DNA of 64,000 nucleotides from Tillandsia leiboldiana (Eukaryota > Streptophyta > Magnoliopsida > Poales > Bromeliaceae), in assembly GCA_029204045.2 (NCBI GenBank), contig CM055065.1, positions 12,475,024 through 12,539,023 of the forward strand. Reading direction: 5' to 3'. The position numbers were made by a program, and so were the translations under genes. Positions 35,209-48,100 of this stretch are shown here, one piece after another. The notes beneath the pieces were generated by a model that saw nothing but the letters and a program-made list of their open reading frames with translations, did not search any database and had not been told where the DNA came from. How positions within the stretch are numbered: the stretch's first letter is position 1; the number at the start of each line of letters is the position of its first letter.

Positions 35209-36531
35209 ATGGCTCGTACAAGATCGTCGACTGAAAATGCAGGAGCCGATAGTGCGGCTCCAGCAACTGCAGAGAATGAACTAATCCGACAACAGTTACG
35301 TGAGATGACCGGACAACTGTCGGCCCTCACAGAGCACGTGCGTCAATTGACGCAGCAGCAACAGGCCGTGCCTGGGGAGAGCGCCCGAGTCCCGCCACCT
35401 GAAGCAAGCGCGCCCGCGGCAGGACCATCTGGAACGCGCATGAAGAAACAACGGCCGCTCCTCCCCAGACAGCTACCACCGGGGTGTCGATGGACCAACC
35501 GACGGCGCCATCGGCCGCACCCAGCCCAACGGCTTCGGGACCCGTTACGGGCGAAGCCTCCACCCAACGGACGGAATGGGACAGGGTGAGGGCGAACCTG
35601 GCCGAGTTCAAGAAACACGACCCACCCGTATTCGAGGGCGAGACGACCGACCCTTGGGTCGTGGAGAAGTTGGTGGACACGATGGAAAAGCTATTCGAGG
35701 ATTTGATGATGGAAGAACATGAAAAAGTTCCCCTAGCGGTTCATTGTCTTGAGGGAAACGCCCGGATGTGGTGGAAAACGGTGCGCCCGGACTCCACGAA
35801 GGGCGACGCCTTACCGACATGGACCGAGTTAAGAGAAAAGCTGTTCGGAGCGTTTTTCTCCACCAGTGTGAAACAACAGATGGAGGACGATCTAAAGCAT
35901 ATTTGGCAGGGGAACAGATCCGTCATGGAGTATCAACGAGAGTTTGTGAGGTTGGCTAATTGCGTCCCCTTCGTCATAAGGGACGAAGCTCATAAAGCCC
36001 GCCTCTTCGTTGACGGATTACGAAGTAACATCTTCGAGGTGGTGCAAGCAGCGGACCTTCACACCTTTCAGAGGGTCGTGGATAGGGCTACCATTGTGGA
36101 GCGCGGTTTTGCAGTGACGTGCGCTCGGCGAGAGGACACGAATTTCAACAGAGACAAGAAACGACCGCAGTCCTTCACAGGAGGGGGACCAACCAGCGGG
36201 AGTCGGCCCCCTAAACACCCAAAGTCGCGCCACGGGGCTAGGAGCGCGCCGGCAGGCAGTCAAAGGCCAGGGGACAGACCCTGTGTTATTTGCAATGGAG
36301 CCCATAAGGTTACAGAGTGCGCGAAGAGGCACGACCACTGCTTCCGTTGCGGCAAGCAGGGCCACTTTCACTTCAACTGCCCCACAAACCCGGGAACAGC
36401 CTCATCCGCAGCCTCCGCCCCACTGCCACAACAGTCAGGGAGGGGAAGGACCCCCACGGGACCCACGGCACGCCCTCCGCCCACCCGACAGGAGGGGGAG
36501 ACGCGTCCGCAATCAGGAGGGAGGATCTACT
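35209..36531 (+). pseudogene. Gypsy-D gag, one frameshift
   Basis: Gag starts at ATG 35209 (MARTRSSTENAGADSA) with a coiled-coil-prone N-terminus. Around 35445, in the A-rich AAGAAACAA, the frame shifts into the long frame that runs on through pol. The capsid region is recognised by VFEGETTDPWVVEKL, MEKLFEDLMM and NARMWWKTV. It ends in a CX2CX3HX4C motif (CVICNGAHKVTEC, about 36281) followed by a classic zinc knuckle (CFRCGKQGHFHFNC, about 36340). It would package element RNA. It is fused in frame to pol, as in many chromoviruses. The 35484 start suggested by the open frame is a GTG inside Gag, not a true start. Confidence 0.85.
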
Positions 36532-38390
36532 CGATGACCCACCAAGGGGCGGATCCACCGGAGGACGTTGTGGCAGGTACAACTCTAATCTCAGACTCTC
36601 GAGCTAGAACATTATTCGACACTGGGGCATCACACTCCTTTGTATCTAGTACTTTTGCCCATACTCATGAGTTGGAAATGAAACCCCTATGCCATTCCCT
36701 TATCGTCCGGACTCCTGGGGGGCCTATCGAGGCCGTCAACTTTGTGCCTTCCTGCCCAGTAAGGTTGGGAAGGTTAGACTGCCCCGGAGACCTGGTGGTC
36801 ATTCCATTGAAGGAATTCGACGTAGTTCTGGGAATAGATTGGCTTACCAACTACCAGGCGGAGATCGATTGTGATGAACGTCAAGTACTGCGGGAACCGA
36901 GATTCCCGCAAAATGTATACCTCGCGTGTAAGAGTACCTTCTTTTCGACCGTCATCTCCGCAACCCGGGTGAGGAAACTGATGGGGAGTGGATGCGTGGC
37001 GTACTTAGCCTCAGTGGATCTGGCAACCCGACCCACCTCCCCACTATCCGACATCGCGGTAGTAAGGGATTTCCCGGATGTTTTTCCGTCCGAACTTCCG
37101 GGGATGCCGCCTGGACGCGAGGTTGACTTCTCTATCGAGCTAATCTCGGGGACAAAACCCATCACGAAGGCGCCATATAGAATGGCCTTCACCGAACTAA
37201 AGGAACTGAAGGCTCAACTTGAGGACCTCCTGGACAAGGGGTTCATCCGACCGAGTGTGTCACCATGGGGAGCGCCTGTGCTCTTCGTGAGGAAGAAGGA
37301 CGGGAGTTTGTGTTTATGTATAGACTACCGGGAAATAAACAAGGTCACAGTGAAGAACAAATACCCCTTGCCACGTATTGATGACCTGTTTGATCAACTC
37401 CAAGGGGCGACGGTGTTCTCAAAGATCGACCTCCAGTCGGGCTATCACCAACTCAGAATCAGAGGTGAGGATATACCGAAGACGGCGTTTCGAACTCGCT
37501 ATGGCCATTACGAGTTCACGGTGATGCCGTTTGGGCTTACCAACGCCCCAACGGTGTTTATGGATATGATGAACCGGATTTTTAAACCATTCCTGGACCA
37601 ATTTGTGGTGGTCTTTATCGATGATATCCTAATCTATTCCCGCACGGATAGAGAGCATGAGGAGCACCTCCGAGTGATCCTCCATACCCTAAAGGATCAG
37701 AAACTGTACGCCAAACTCAAAAAGTGTGAGTTTTGGCTCCGTGAGGTCGATTTTCTGGGACATATTGTCTCGGCCATGGGAATTGCGGTGGATCCGAGGA
37801 AGATAGAATCGGTGACCGACTGGGCTCGCCCGACCACGGTGACAGAGATCCGAAGTTTCCTCGGGCTAGCAGGATACTACAGACGCTTCGTGGAAGGCTT
37901 TTCAAAGATAGCCACTCCCCTTACTCGACTAACCCGGAAAGGGGAGAAATTCGTCTGGACGGCTCAATGCCAGAAGAACTTCGAGGAGCTGAAGGACAGA
38001 CTCACGCGGGCACCGGTACTCACGTTGCCACAGCCCGGTGAGGACTAGGAGATTTATTGTGATGCATCTCGAAGCGGACTGGGAAGCGTATTGATGCAAC
38101 AGGGGAAAGTCATAGCATATGCATCAAGACAGCTCAAGGATTATGAGCAGAACTATCCTACACACGACTTGGAGCTCGCGGCAGTCGTGTTTGCGTTTAA
38201 GCTCTGGAGGCACTACCTCTACAGGGCGCACTGTAATGTGTACTCCAACCACCAAAGCCTCAAATACTTGTTTACGCAAAAGGAATTGAACTTACGACAA
38301 CGGCGGTGGTTGGAACTACTTAAGGACTACGATTTGTCCATCCATTACCACCCCGGAAAGGCAAACGTGGTGGCCGATGCCTTGAGTTGG
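36532..38390 (+). pseudogene. Gypsy-D protease, reverse transcriptase and RNase H
   Basis: The aspartic protease has LFDTGASHSF (about 36607). RT shows PVLFVRKKDGS, DYREINK, KIDLQSGYHQ, MPFGLTNAP and the catalytic FIDD in VVFIDDILIYS (about 37610), then GHIVSAMG and the thumb FLGLAGYYRRFV. A TAG at 38046-38048 interrupts just before RNase H (EIYCDASRSG). RNase H retains CDAS, DLELAAVV and ADALS, but the usual Asp of the DH(K/Q)SL motif is Asn (YSNHQSLKYL). One of the four acidic catalytic positions is therefore lost, consistent with a G-to-A change. RT also has Cys in SLCLC where Gypsy-F has Arg (SLRLC). Confidence 0.88.
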
Positions 38391-39962
38391 AAGGGACAGG
38401 CGGGGGAAACGGCACTGAGCGCCCTTACCCGACAGGATCGGCTAATTGCGCAATTCTCGCAACTGAGACTGGAGGTAGTGCCAGCAGGAGCGGTTGCGAA
38501 ATTTCTGTCCTTAGTAATAAAGCCTACGCTGATAGAGAAGATCGCGGAAGGCCAAGCGACGGACACACAACTACAGCAAGTAAGGGATAGGTTATCCTCG
38601 GAGCCAAGTGGGGATTTTGTGATCGGCGCGGACGGTGTGTTGAGGTTCCGGGGACGGGTCTGCGTGCACGAAATGCCGGAATTGAGGAAAGAAATCCTGG
38701 CAGAAGCACATAATGCCCCTTACACTGCGCATCCCGGAGGTACAAAAATGTACAGAGACCTGAGGCAGACCTTCTGGTGGCCTAAATTAAACAATGATGT
38801 GACGCAGTTCGTGGCACGATGCTTAGTGTGCCAACAGGTGAAGGCGGAACATCAGCGACCGGCGGGAAAGCTACAACCATTGCCCATACCGGAGTGGAAA
38901 TGGGAATGGATCACCATGGATTTTGTGACCGGTTTTCCGCGATCGCAACAAGGACATGACGCGATATGGGTCATTGTGGACCGTCTGACAAAATCGGCCC
39001 ACTTTATACCGATTCACACGACGTGGAGTAGAGATCGGCTGGCGCAGACCTATATCGACGAGGTGATGAGGTTGCATGGAGTACCGTCATCCATAACCTC
39101 GGATAGGGACACACGCTTCGTGTCAAACTTCTGGCGGAGTCTGCAGCAGGCACTGGGAACCAAGCTGCAGTTTAGCACGGCTTTTCACCCGCAGACGGAC
39201 GGACAATCGGAACGAGTGATCCAGATTCTCGAAGATATGCTTCGGGCTTGTGTGCTAGACCTGGGGGAGGGATGGTCGCGTTACCTACCCCTGGTGGAAT
39301 TTGCCTACACTAATAGCTACCAAGCTAGTATTCAGATGGCCCCGTACGAAGCCTTGTACGGACGCCGTTGTCGATCACCTATTTGCTGGGACGACTTAGG
39401 AGAGCGGAAGCTCTTGGGGCCAGACCTCGTAGAGGAAACGGAATCAAAGGTGTGCCTTATCAGGCAACGGTTGTTGACCGTCTAGAGCCGGCAGAAGAGT
39501 TACGCGGACCAGAGGCGACGGGAATTGGAATTTGCGGTAGGGGATCATGTGTTGCTACGCGTGTCACCGTCTAAGGGGACAAGACGGTTCGGCATACGAG
39601 GGAAGTTGAGCCCGCGGTATGTGGGACCGTTCGAGATTTTGGAGCGCGTGGGCCCGGTGGCTTACTAGTTGGCCTTACCGCCAAATCTTGAACGGGTGCA
39701 TAACGTTTTCCACGTTTCAATGCTCCGGAAGTACTTATCCGACCCGTCGCGCGTCCTCGACACCTCGGCCGTCGAATTGCGGGAGGATATGAGCTTCGAG
39801 GAAACGCCGATGCAGATCTTGGCGAGAGAAGAAAAGAAACTTCGAAACCGGACGATTCCCCACGTAAAGGTGCAATGGAGTAACCACGAGGAGCGCGAGG
39901 CGACGTGGAAACTTGAAACGAAAACAAGGGAGTATTACCCCGAGTTATTTAGCGAGGGTTGA
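38391..39962 (+). pseudogene. Gypsy-D integrase with chromodomain-like end, two stops
   Basis: The HHCC region (HNAPYTAHPGG to CLVCQQ) is followed by the catalytic core with ITMDFVTGFP, SDRDTRF and QTDGQSERVI, all intact. TAG at 39483-39485 replaces the Gln codon (CAG) seen in Gypsy-1 and Gypsy-B before SRQKSY. TAG at 39666-39668 replaces the Arg of AYRLALP. Both fall after the catalytic core but before the end of the GPF module and the chromodomain-like block (VQWSNHEEREATW). A truncated product would lack the chromatin-reading tail. The stop at 39960-39962 lies four bases before the conserved hairpin. Confidence 0.88.
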
Positions 39963-39966
39963 GGTT

Positions 39967-40004
39967 AAGTTTCGAGGACGAAACTTCTTTTAAGAGGTGA
40001 GTGG
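39967..40004 (+). other. pre-LTR hairpin and polypurine region (Gypsy-D)
   Basis: AAGTTTCG (39967-39974), loop AGGA and CGAAACTT (39979-39986) are followed by TTTTAAGAGGTGAGTGG next to the LTR. Confidence 0.7.
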
Positions 40005-41937
40005 TGTAATATCATAGATTTTTTGTAACACTTTATACCTCCTGCTAATAAAGTTTTCGTTTAAAGTAATTAATGTAACGGGTTTACTTAAGTCGATAAT
40101 TTGGAGGTGCGGGTATTTTTCTGCGATAGAGCTCAGAAAACGGAGAACGGCGGTGCGATCGGATCCGGATTCCGACTTACGGAACTCCCAGAAAGGGGTA
40201 GAAAGTGATCGCAATGGCTAGTGGGTGCATTGAAATCCGCATAAGTGATTTGGCACGCTTTCCGAGGAAAAAAGAGGGATTTATCTTTAAAAAATTATCC
40301 CGAAGGATTTTATCCGAGGAATTAATTAATTGAGGAATTAATTAATTGAGGAATTAATTAATTAGGATTTTAAAATACCTGATTGGGATTTTGTCGTACA
40401 AAAAGATTAATTTGTGACTTCTCCCGAAAGAAAGAAAAAAAAAAGAGAAAAGGGAAAAAGGCGAAACCCTAACCGGAAGGAAACGAGAGGAAGGAACGAG
40501 CGAAAGAAAAGGGAAAAGGTGAAACCCTAATCGGAAGGAAACGGTGGGAAAGAAGGAGAAGGCGAAAGGACCCCAAACCCTCCCGACGAGCGTGCCGAAG
40601 CCGGGAGCGTGAACGGGTCACCATCTCCGACGTTTAGAGGTAAGCTAGATTTATTTTCGTGTAGTTTCGCTCGGTTTTTGGTTGGGTCTTTTACGGAGTC
40701 TTAGGGTAGCCATTTGCTACCCTATGCGTCGCCGCCGCGATGCCCTAGGGCAATCGCCGCCGCGACCGTGATACGCGCCGCGCGGGGACGGTACCCGCGC
40801 GGCCGCGACTGGTGCCGTGCGGGACCAAGGTTCCCGCGTGGCCGCGGCTAGGGTAAGCGCCGCGCGGGCGGGCACCCGCGAGGCCGAGGAGCCCGCCGCG
40901 CGGGGCCCATGCCCGCGCAGTCGCAACCGGTGCCGCGCGGGCGGGCGCCCGCGCGGCGGCAACGCACGCCGCGCGGGGGCCTTGCCCGCGCGGCTGCGTT
41001 TCGTGCCGCGCGGGCGGGCGCCCGCACGGCGGCGGCAGCGCGTGCCGCGCGGGGCCATGCCCGCGCGGCTGCGTTTCGTGCCGCGCGGCGGCGGCAGCGC
41101 GTGCCGCGCGGGGCCATGCCTGCGCTGCAGCGTTTCATGCCGCTCGGGCGGGCGCCCGCGCGGCGGCGGCGGCGCATGCCGCGCGGGGACATGCCCGCGC
41201 GGCTGCGATTGGTGCCGCGCGGGCGGGCGCCCGCGCGGTTGCAGCGCGTGCCGCGCGGGGACGATGCCCGCGCGGCCGCGGCAAGTGCCGCGCGGGGCCG
41301 GTGCCCGCGCGGCCGCGGCTCGCACCGTGCGGGGCTAAGGCCTGCACGGTTGCGGAGGGTGCCGCGCGGGGTTGGTGCCCGCGCGGCCGCGGCTTGCACT
41401 ACGCGGAGCTAGGGCCCGCGCGATTACGGCAAGTGCCGAGCGGGGCTGGGGCCCGCGCGGTCGTACGACCGCAACGCCGCGGGGGGGGGGGGGGGGGGGG
41501 GGGCGGCCGCGTCGCTCAACGCGCGCGTGCGCCACCGCCGGGTCAAGTTGTCATTAGTGTTTTTGAGTTTTTGGGCTCGGTTTATATGCTGTTGTATTTT
41601 TGATCTGACCGCGGCTCTTTTGGGGACTACTTCTAGGTCCAGGCGTCAACAGAGAGCAAAGTTCGGTCTCCGGAGTGCAGTCTTCGCACAATCGAGGTGG
41701 GTAGTTTTGGTTATTACCGGCGTGGTGTCGTTCCCGAATATTCGTTTTGATAAAGTAGACATATTTGGTATTTTGACTAACCCCATAGCATGTGAATCCC
41801 TTTTATCGTGTTAATCAAAGCGGCTGCGGTCGCGAGATCGTTATCATGTTAATCAAAGCGGCTGCGGTCGCAGGATCGTCAGACTATTCTGACTAAAGCG
41901 GCTGAGGTCGCAAAGCTATTATGACACTCATATTGCT
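40005..41937 (+). repeat. Gypsy-D 3' LTR, truncated
   Basis: It matches the 5' LTR from TGTAATATC to ATATTGCT, then breaks where the 5' copy continues TACACGCA. About 1 kb, including the hairpin block, is missing. The GC-rich array (40770-41503) differs in unit order and number from that of the 5' LTR and contains a pure G run at 41479-41501. Confidence 0.88.
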
Positions 41938-43482
41938 GGCAATGCGAGAACTGGTGCTGAAATCAGTCTATCCTTCAGCTCCTCAAAACTCCGCTGGCAC
42001 TTCTCAGACCAAACAAACCTCGTCCCCTTCCTAGTCAAACTGGTTAGGGGGGTAGAGAGCTTCGCAAAGCCCTCTACGAACCGACGGTAATAGCCTGCCA
42101 AGCCCAGAAAACTCCGAACCTCTGTAACCGTCGTCGGTCTCGGCCAATCCCGAACTGCATCAATCTTCGTCGGGTCAACTGCCACTCCTGCGGCCGATAC
42201 AATATGGCCCAAGAATGCAACCTCCCGAAGCCAAAACTCGCACTTTTTAAGCTTGGCATACAACTTCTTCTCTCGCAGAAGCTGCAGCACTATCCTCAAG
42301 TGCTCCTCATGCTCCACATCGCTCCGGGAGTAAATCAAAATATCATCTATGAATACAACCACAAACAGGTCCAAGTACGGCTGGAATACTCGGTTCATCA
42401 AATCCATAAATGCAGCAGGGGCATTAGTCAAACCAAAAGGCATAACCGTGAACTCATAATGCCCATACTGGGATCTAAAAGCCGTCTTGGGGATGTCCTC
42501 GGCCCTCACCCTCAGCTGGTGGTAACCTGACTGAAGATCAATCTTCGAGAACACTGAAGCTCCCTGCAACTGATCAAACAAATCATTTATCCGTGGTAGG
42601 GGATACTTGTTTCGGATGGTCACTTTATTCAACTCCCTATAATCCACACACAAACGAAGCGACCCATCCTTCTTCTTCACAAATAACACAGGCGCCCCAC
42701 GGAGAAACACTGGGCCTAACAAAGCCCCTATCCATCAGATCCTGAAGCTGGGCCTTCAACTCCCTCAACTCGGCAGGTGCCATCCTATAAGGTGCCTTTG
42801 AGATTGGTGCGGTTCCTGGTACCACATCAATTACAAACTCTGTCTCCCTCTCCGGCGGCATAGTCGTCAACTCTGGGGGAAACACATCTGGGAACTCGCG
42901 GACAACAGGAATATCCTCGAGCCCTAGTGCCGCCGTAGGCACCTCCACAATCGTCGCCAAGAAAGCGGTGCAGCCTCTGCTCATCATCCGCCTAGCCCTC
43001 GCCGAAGAAATCGTCACTGCAAACAAGGAGCTCTGGCAACCTCTGAAAACAAACTCCTCCTGTCCCGGCTCGCGGAGGGTCACCGTCCTCTCTCTGCAGT
43101 CTATGGTAGCAAAATACCGCGACAACCAATCCATGCCAAGTACAACATCGAAATCCTGGAGCTGCTGCAAGACAAGCAAGTCTGCCGGCAAAATCTAGGA
43201 TCCCAACTGCACAGGGCAATCCCTACAATACTCCTCGACATGCAAGACATGATCTGGAATCTGAACCTCTAATGCATGCGATAAAAAAACTACCTCTATA
43301 CTATGTAGGGATGCAAATGCTCTACTGATGAATGAATGCGATGCACCGGTATCAAAAAGAGCACGAGTACGAACTGCAGAAATCAAAATAATACCTGCGA
43401 CGACATGATCAGCTGCTGTAGCATCCTCAACCTGAGCGGCATAGACTCGCCCGCTCGGTGCTGGGGGACGTCGCTCTAGCTG
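41938..43482 (-). pseudogene. Gypsy-F protease and reverse transcriptase, broken
   Basis: Reading from 43482 down, the aspartic protease has LFDTGASHSF (about 43350). A TAG at 43195-43197 interrupts before LVLQQLQDFDVVLGMDW. The RT starts in that frame and loses one base near 42695, so that SPWGAPVLF is split between two frames. The rest (42692-41938) is open and has KKDGSLRLC, DYRELNK, KIDLQSGYHQLR, MPFGLTNAP, FIDDILIYS and FLGLAGYYRRFV. It ends at VLALPA, where RNase H would begin. Catalytic Asp residues in FIDD are intact. The enzyme would be inactive through truncation and frameshift. Confidence 0.87.
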
Positions 43483-44883
43483 TCACGAGGACGATGAAGC
43501 AAGATCTGGCCTACCGTAGGCCGCAGAAGGTCCTGCCGACTGATGAGGAACAAAGGGTGCTGAAGCTGAGGAAGGAGCTGGGTGACATGCTCTGGGGCAC
43601 GAACTCTGGAAGTGACCGGTCTGGCCGCAACGGAAACAATGGCCCTGCCTCTGAGGGCACTGGATCGGTGAGTGCGGCCCTCCACAAATGATACATCGGT
43701 CAGGGCGTGGCTGCCGTGAAGTCTGCTGTTGCTGCGAAGGCTGCTGCTGCAGAGGCGGTCGACGCTGCTGCTGCTGAGACTGACGAGATGCTCCTGATCT
43801 CTGCCGCCCCTGATACCCACGACCCTGGGAGTGGAAACGTGGAGGTCTCGGGGGTCCCTGCCGACTCGACTGCCCCTCCTCCATCGGTGCTGGGCACTTC
43901 GCCCCCGGAACCACTGCGGGGGCTGGAGCCACCTCCTGCATCACCGCCTCTCCATACTCAACATAGAGGGCCTGCTCCATAGAGGCCTCCAAAGTCTACA
44001 ATCTGCGGGAGCAAACAAACTAATAAATGTCCCGGCGCAACCCTCGCTCAAACATGTATATCTGGTGAGCCTCATCCCTGGCCACGTGAGGCACACAAGC
44101 CAACAGCTGATTGAAGTCAGCTATGTACATATGCACGGGCCTATCTCCCTGGCGGAGATTCTTCAGCTGCTCCTCCAATCTCTGACGAACACTCTCTAGA
44201 AAGAAGGCCCCTAGAAGAAGACTGCGAAACTCCGCCCAAGTGAGAAGCTGCGTCCCAGGCGGACCAGTAGGTCGCACATGCCACCACCAAGCCTCGGCGT
44301 TGCTCTCCAAGAAGTGTGTAGCTAAGAGGACCCGAAACCGCTCCTCAATGAACAAACTCTCAAAATGTCGCTCCATGGCTGTGATCCAAGACTCAGCCTC
44401 CCACGGCTCTGCACTCAGTCTAGAAAAACGGGGTGGGTCGAACTGGCGGAACCTCATCAACAGATCCACCACCTCACGCTGCTCAGCTGAAGTCAAAGGT
44501 CCCGTCGACCCAGACGGTGGTCTGCTAGAAACCGGCTCAACAGGAACTGCCGGTGCTGGTTGTGCAACAGGGGGCGCCACAACTGGCGAAGAAGGCACAG
44601 GCGAACTCTCCGGGGGTGCTACAACCGGCTGCGCCCTCTGCTCCATCATGAGCATCAACCGACCCATGGCCTCCTCCTGGCGCCGAGAAGCCTCCTCCTG
44701 GCGCTGTGAAGCCTCCTCCTGGCGCTGTGATGTCTCCTCCTGACGCCGAACCGCCTCAGACAACTGTGCTATCTGGGCACGGAGCTCCTGCACCTCTCTC
44801 TGCTGTCCCTGCCCCGAGTCCTCCTGCTCGGGCTCAGAGGAAGAAGGCTGCGAACGCGTCGACATCGTGCGTCGCGGAGGCAT
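43483..44883 (-). pseudogene. Gypsy-F gag, in-frame stops
   Basis: Gag starts at ATG 44883 (MPPRRTMSTRSQPSS). A Gln/Glu/Arg-rich repeat of the form RQEEASQ (five times, about 44680-44760) is coiled-coil-prone. The capsid region has DPPRFSRLSAEPWEAESW and NAEAWWWHVRP. Two TAG codons (44020-44022, after GLRRDIY, and about 18 bases further on) interrupt it. The frame then continues to CIICGGPHSPIQC and the zinc knuckle CFRCGQTGHFQSSC (about 43610). A TGA at 43483-43485 separates it from protease, although the frame is unchanged, suggesting an original gag-pol fusion. Confidence 0.85.
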
Positions 44884-45163
44884 CACTCACCTGAGGAACA
44901 AAACAAACAATCAGAACCCAAATCAACACTCGACCCAATCTAGCGAAAGTCAAAAGGCATGTCCCCCTTCCCATAGTACTATGTTGTCTGCAGCCAACAT
45001 AGTTGCCACAGAAGGAAGACATGTCAATCACTCATCCCAATCCGCTTGGGAGAGTTCGAAACCCAATCGGGACTCTCGCTAAAAATTGCGGCTCTCACGT
45101 GAGTCATCCTAGGGTCCAACCACAAGCCTAGGGATTCTAAGTTCTCAATGACTTACATTCTAG

Positions 45164-45175
45164 GCTCTGATACCA
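45164..45175 (-). other. primer-binding site (initiator Met tRNA type)
   Basis: The minus strand reads TGGTATCAGAGC nine bases after the LTR end. The gag leader (45163-44884) has no ORF. Confidence 0.85.
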
Positions 45176-45184
45176 CTCTAATCT

Positions 45185-48100
45185 GTCACGCCCCGTGGTC
45201 GAAACTGCAACCCGGGCTCGCCAACAGATCCGCCGCCCATACAGGAAGCCCCGTATAGACGTAGCGACTAACCTGCAAAAGAATCATCTACACTAACAGA
45301 TATCAGAGCTGAAAAGTAAAGAAGATAAATACAACTACAACTCCAATGTAATACAAACCATCCTCACCAAAAATACATAAGTCACTCTCAGCAGTAAAGG
45401 AAAGATACAACTCGATACCTCACTACAAGGGTCGCTCAACACATCACTCACAAAAACTGGTAAGGGGTACATCTACTCTCTCTCAGAGGATGACTGGAAG
45501 GGATCTATCTCACGACTCCCTTACCTCGGTCTGAAGGAGCAGGATCAGCAACTGGAGCAGCAGGAATCGGAGCAAAAGTCCCTGGGGAAAAGACACCACG
45601 ACGGGTGTGAGAACTACATCCCACAGAAGTTCTCAGTGGGTGCCGCCAACAAGCCCGACGGTCTGCCCACTAAGTCTACTAGGGGCATAAGGTAACATAT
45701 CCAGTGCTGTAAGGAAAAACTGGAAAAGTAAACTCTACAGCTACTATGCCTCTATCTAGATGCTCAAAGAGTGGAACAGAAAGAACATGATGCCACAACT
45801 AACTCTCAACTCAGATCACCCAATCTAAACTGACTGCCTCATAGGGTCCAGTCAAACCTGCGCCTACCTACTGCCGTTACATCCCGGAGGACCGGACTTA
45901 CGTAGGGCGTCCGTGACTGCCAAAACTGGCCCAGCCAGAGGGACGGTGTCCGTGACTGCCAAAACCGGCCCAGCCAGAGGGACAATGCATCGACAAGTCG
46001 CGATAGAAGTATCAAGCCCAACTCCGGAGTGGCACTCGAGGGGCGCGACCCCACCGAGTAAAGTATCTGCGCATCTCTGTCGAGCTCAAATGTGGCTCAT
46101 GCAGGCTATAATCCAAATCCTCGATCAACAAGATCGGCTGTAACCAACAAAACACTGTCTCACTCACAGGCTGGAAAACTACACAGCCGAGACCCACTGT
46201 CACTCAGACGGCTCCCAAAGAACCCTGATCTACAGACTGCTATCAAACTCCACTCGGTCCCCAGACACGAGTGCAAATGCATCCCACAACAACCCGACCT
46301 CTCGGCCCACAACTCGGGCGAGGAAAAAGCTAAGTCCAGAATGAAATATAGAATAGTGGTGTGGGAATGTCTAGAGCAATAAAAACCTAGGCCAAGTTGA
46401 AGTTTTCTACAGTCTGGCTGAACATGCTGCATATGGCGGGGGTGCTAGGTCAAGTTCCAAGATAACAATAATCAACAGCTTGTAGGGAAAGAAATAAACA
46501 CATGATCATCTAACAGCATCAGGAACATCAATTCCTATATTCTAGCATGCTATACAAATACATCTACAACATGCAAGTCCCTACACAGATAGAATTAATG
46601 CACAGTCCATAGGTCATGAAGACGAGGCCACCCACCTGAAGAGCTGAACTGTCTAAGTCCCACAGCTGAAAATACCAGGAAATCCAAATCTCCAACTCCA
46701 ACGGGTCCAGCAATACCCGCAAACTCTCCTGGGTACAACACAGAGTTCAAAGTTACACTTTAATTCCCAAAATTAACCATGCACATACACACTGAAAATC
46801 AGTCCCAAACATGCATTAATTTCACCTGCTGAAAGTGCTCTGAAAATTCCAATAAAAATATCACAGCGATCGTCGCGTCGAGACCTTCGAAACGGGTACA
46901 TGCACGTCCAAATCCGAGCCGCGTAGGCCGACTTACAAATTCCACAGTACAGGTGCGCAAACACTCACAACCACACAACTGTAAACTCTTGCACAGATAA
47001 AAAGGGAATAGTATACCTCCGGGAAGGTCTCGGTAAAATCCAACAAAAAATATGATGATAATCCTCGCAACGAGTAGATGAAAAAAGTGTACAGGCTCGT
47101 CTCGATCCGACGCTCGAGCGCGAAGAATAAAATCCGGCAATGTGCTGATGTCAAGAGTGAAATCCTGTAGCAATGGGGCTTAAAAATGTACCAGTAACCC
47201 CAAGAAGAGCTCAAATCTGAAGAAAATGGTCAACATAAAAAACATAGGCCTACCTCTCTTGGATCCAACACTGCAAAAATCGTACAAAAATACAGTCGGG
47301 GTAGCACTATAGACCTCCCAGACTGAAGTTCGAGAAAAACGGGCCTCCAACATTATATCGTCGCTCTGCGCTACGATGCCGAAGTCGTCGACGCCGCGGC
47401 CTCCAAAAATCCCGGGCTTCCTCCGCAAGATGCACAACAAGATGAGGAATAACTTTGATGAAGGGCACACAGGCTAACAAGCTCGGGAAAAGCCTCAAAT
47501 TGCAGAGCAAATGGCCTATTTATAGGCCTCAACCCGGAAAAAGCCAAAAAAAGGTCACATTGGGCTTTTTAGGCCCAATTCCGGGCGCCCGCTCGATTCG
47601 GGCGGCTACAGTGTTCGGCCCGGCCCAACACTGTGCGCGCCAGAATGAGCCTGGAGTCGCCACGTAGCCCGACAGCTCTCCCCGCGCCAGGCGCACGCGT
47701 GCCCGCCACTCGCGGAGCGCCGCGTGGCCCGACAGCGGGGCGTGGGGCGCCTGCGCCCGCCCAACCACGGGGCGCCACGTGGCGCCCCCACGTCATGGGC
47801 ACCTGCCCCTAATGGCTCCCCTGGTGCGTGGACCGCGTGCGCGTGAGCCAGCCACTCACAGGCTGCCACGTGGGGCGCCCTGGTCCATGCGCCAGGCCGC
47901 AAACCCCCGTGGACCGCGCACCGCGAGCCCGCCAGTCATGAGCCGCCACGTGTCCCCCGAACTCGGCCCATGCACCAGCGCCAACGTTCTGTGGACGGCG
48001 CCGTGTGAGCCGGCCAATCCGGTGATGCCACGTGGCACCAGGCCGGTCCACGGCTTCCCCCATGCACCAGAATGCGCGAAAAAGTTTCGGGGGTCCGTTT

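Larger units (their letters stand above)
32065..41937 (+). mobile_element. Gypsy-D: Tekay-like Ty3/gypsy, nearly complete
   Basis: It has a full 5' LTR, PBS, one-frame gag-pol with all domains, the pre-LTR hairpin and the first 1,933 bp of the 3' LTR. The 3' LTR ends abruptly at 41937 against minus-strand Gypsy-F. The left flank is TATAC (32060-32064); the right target copy is lost. Three in-frame stops, one gag frameshift and an altered RNase H residue show that it is inactive. Confidence 0.9.
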
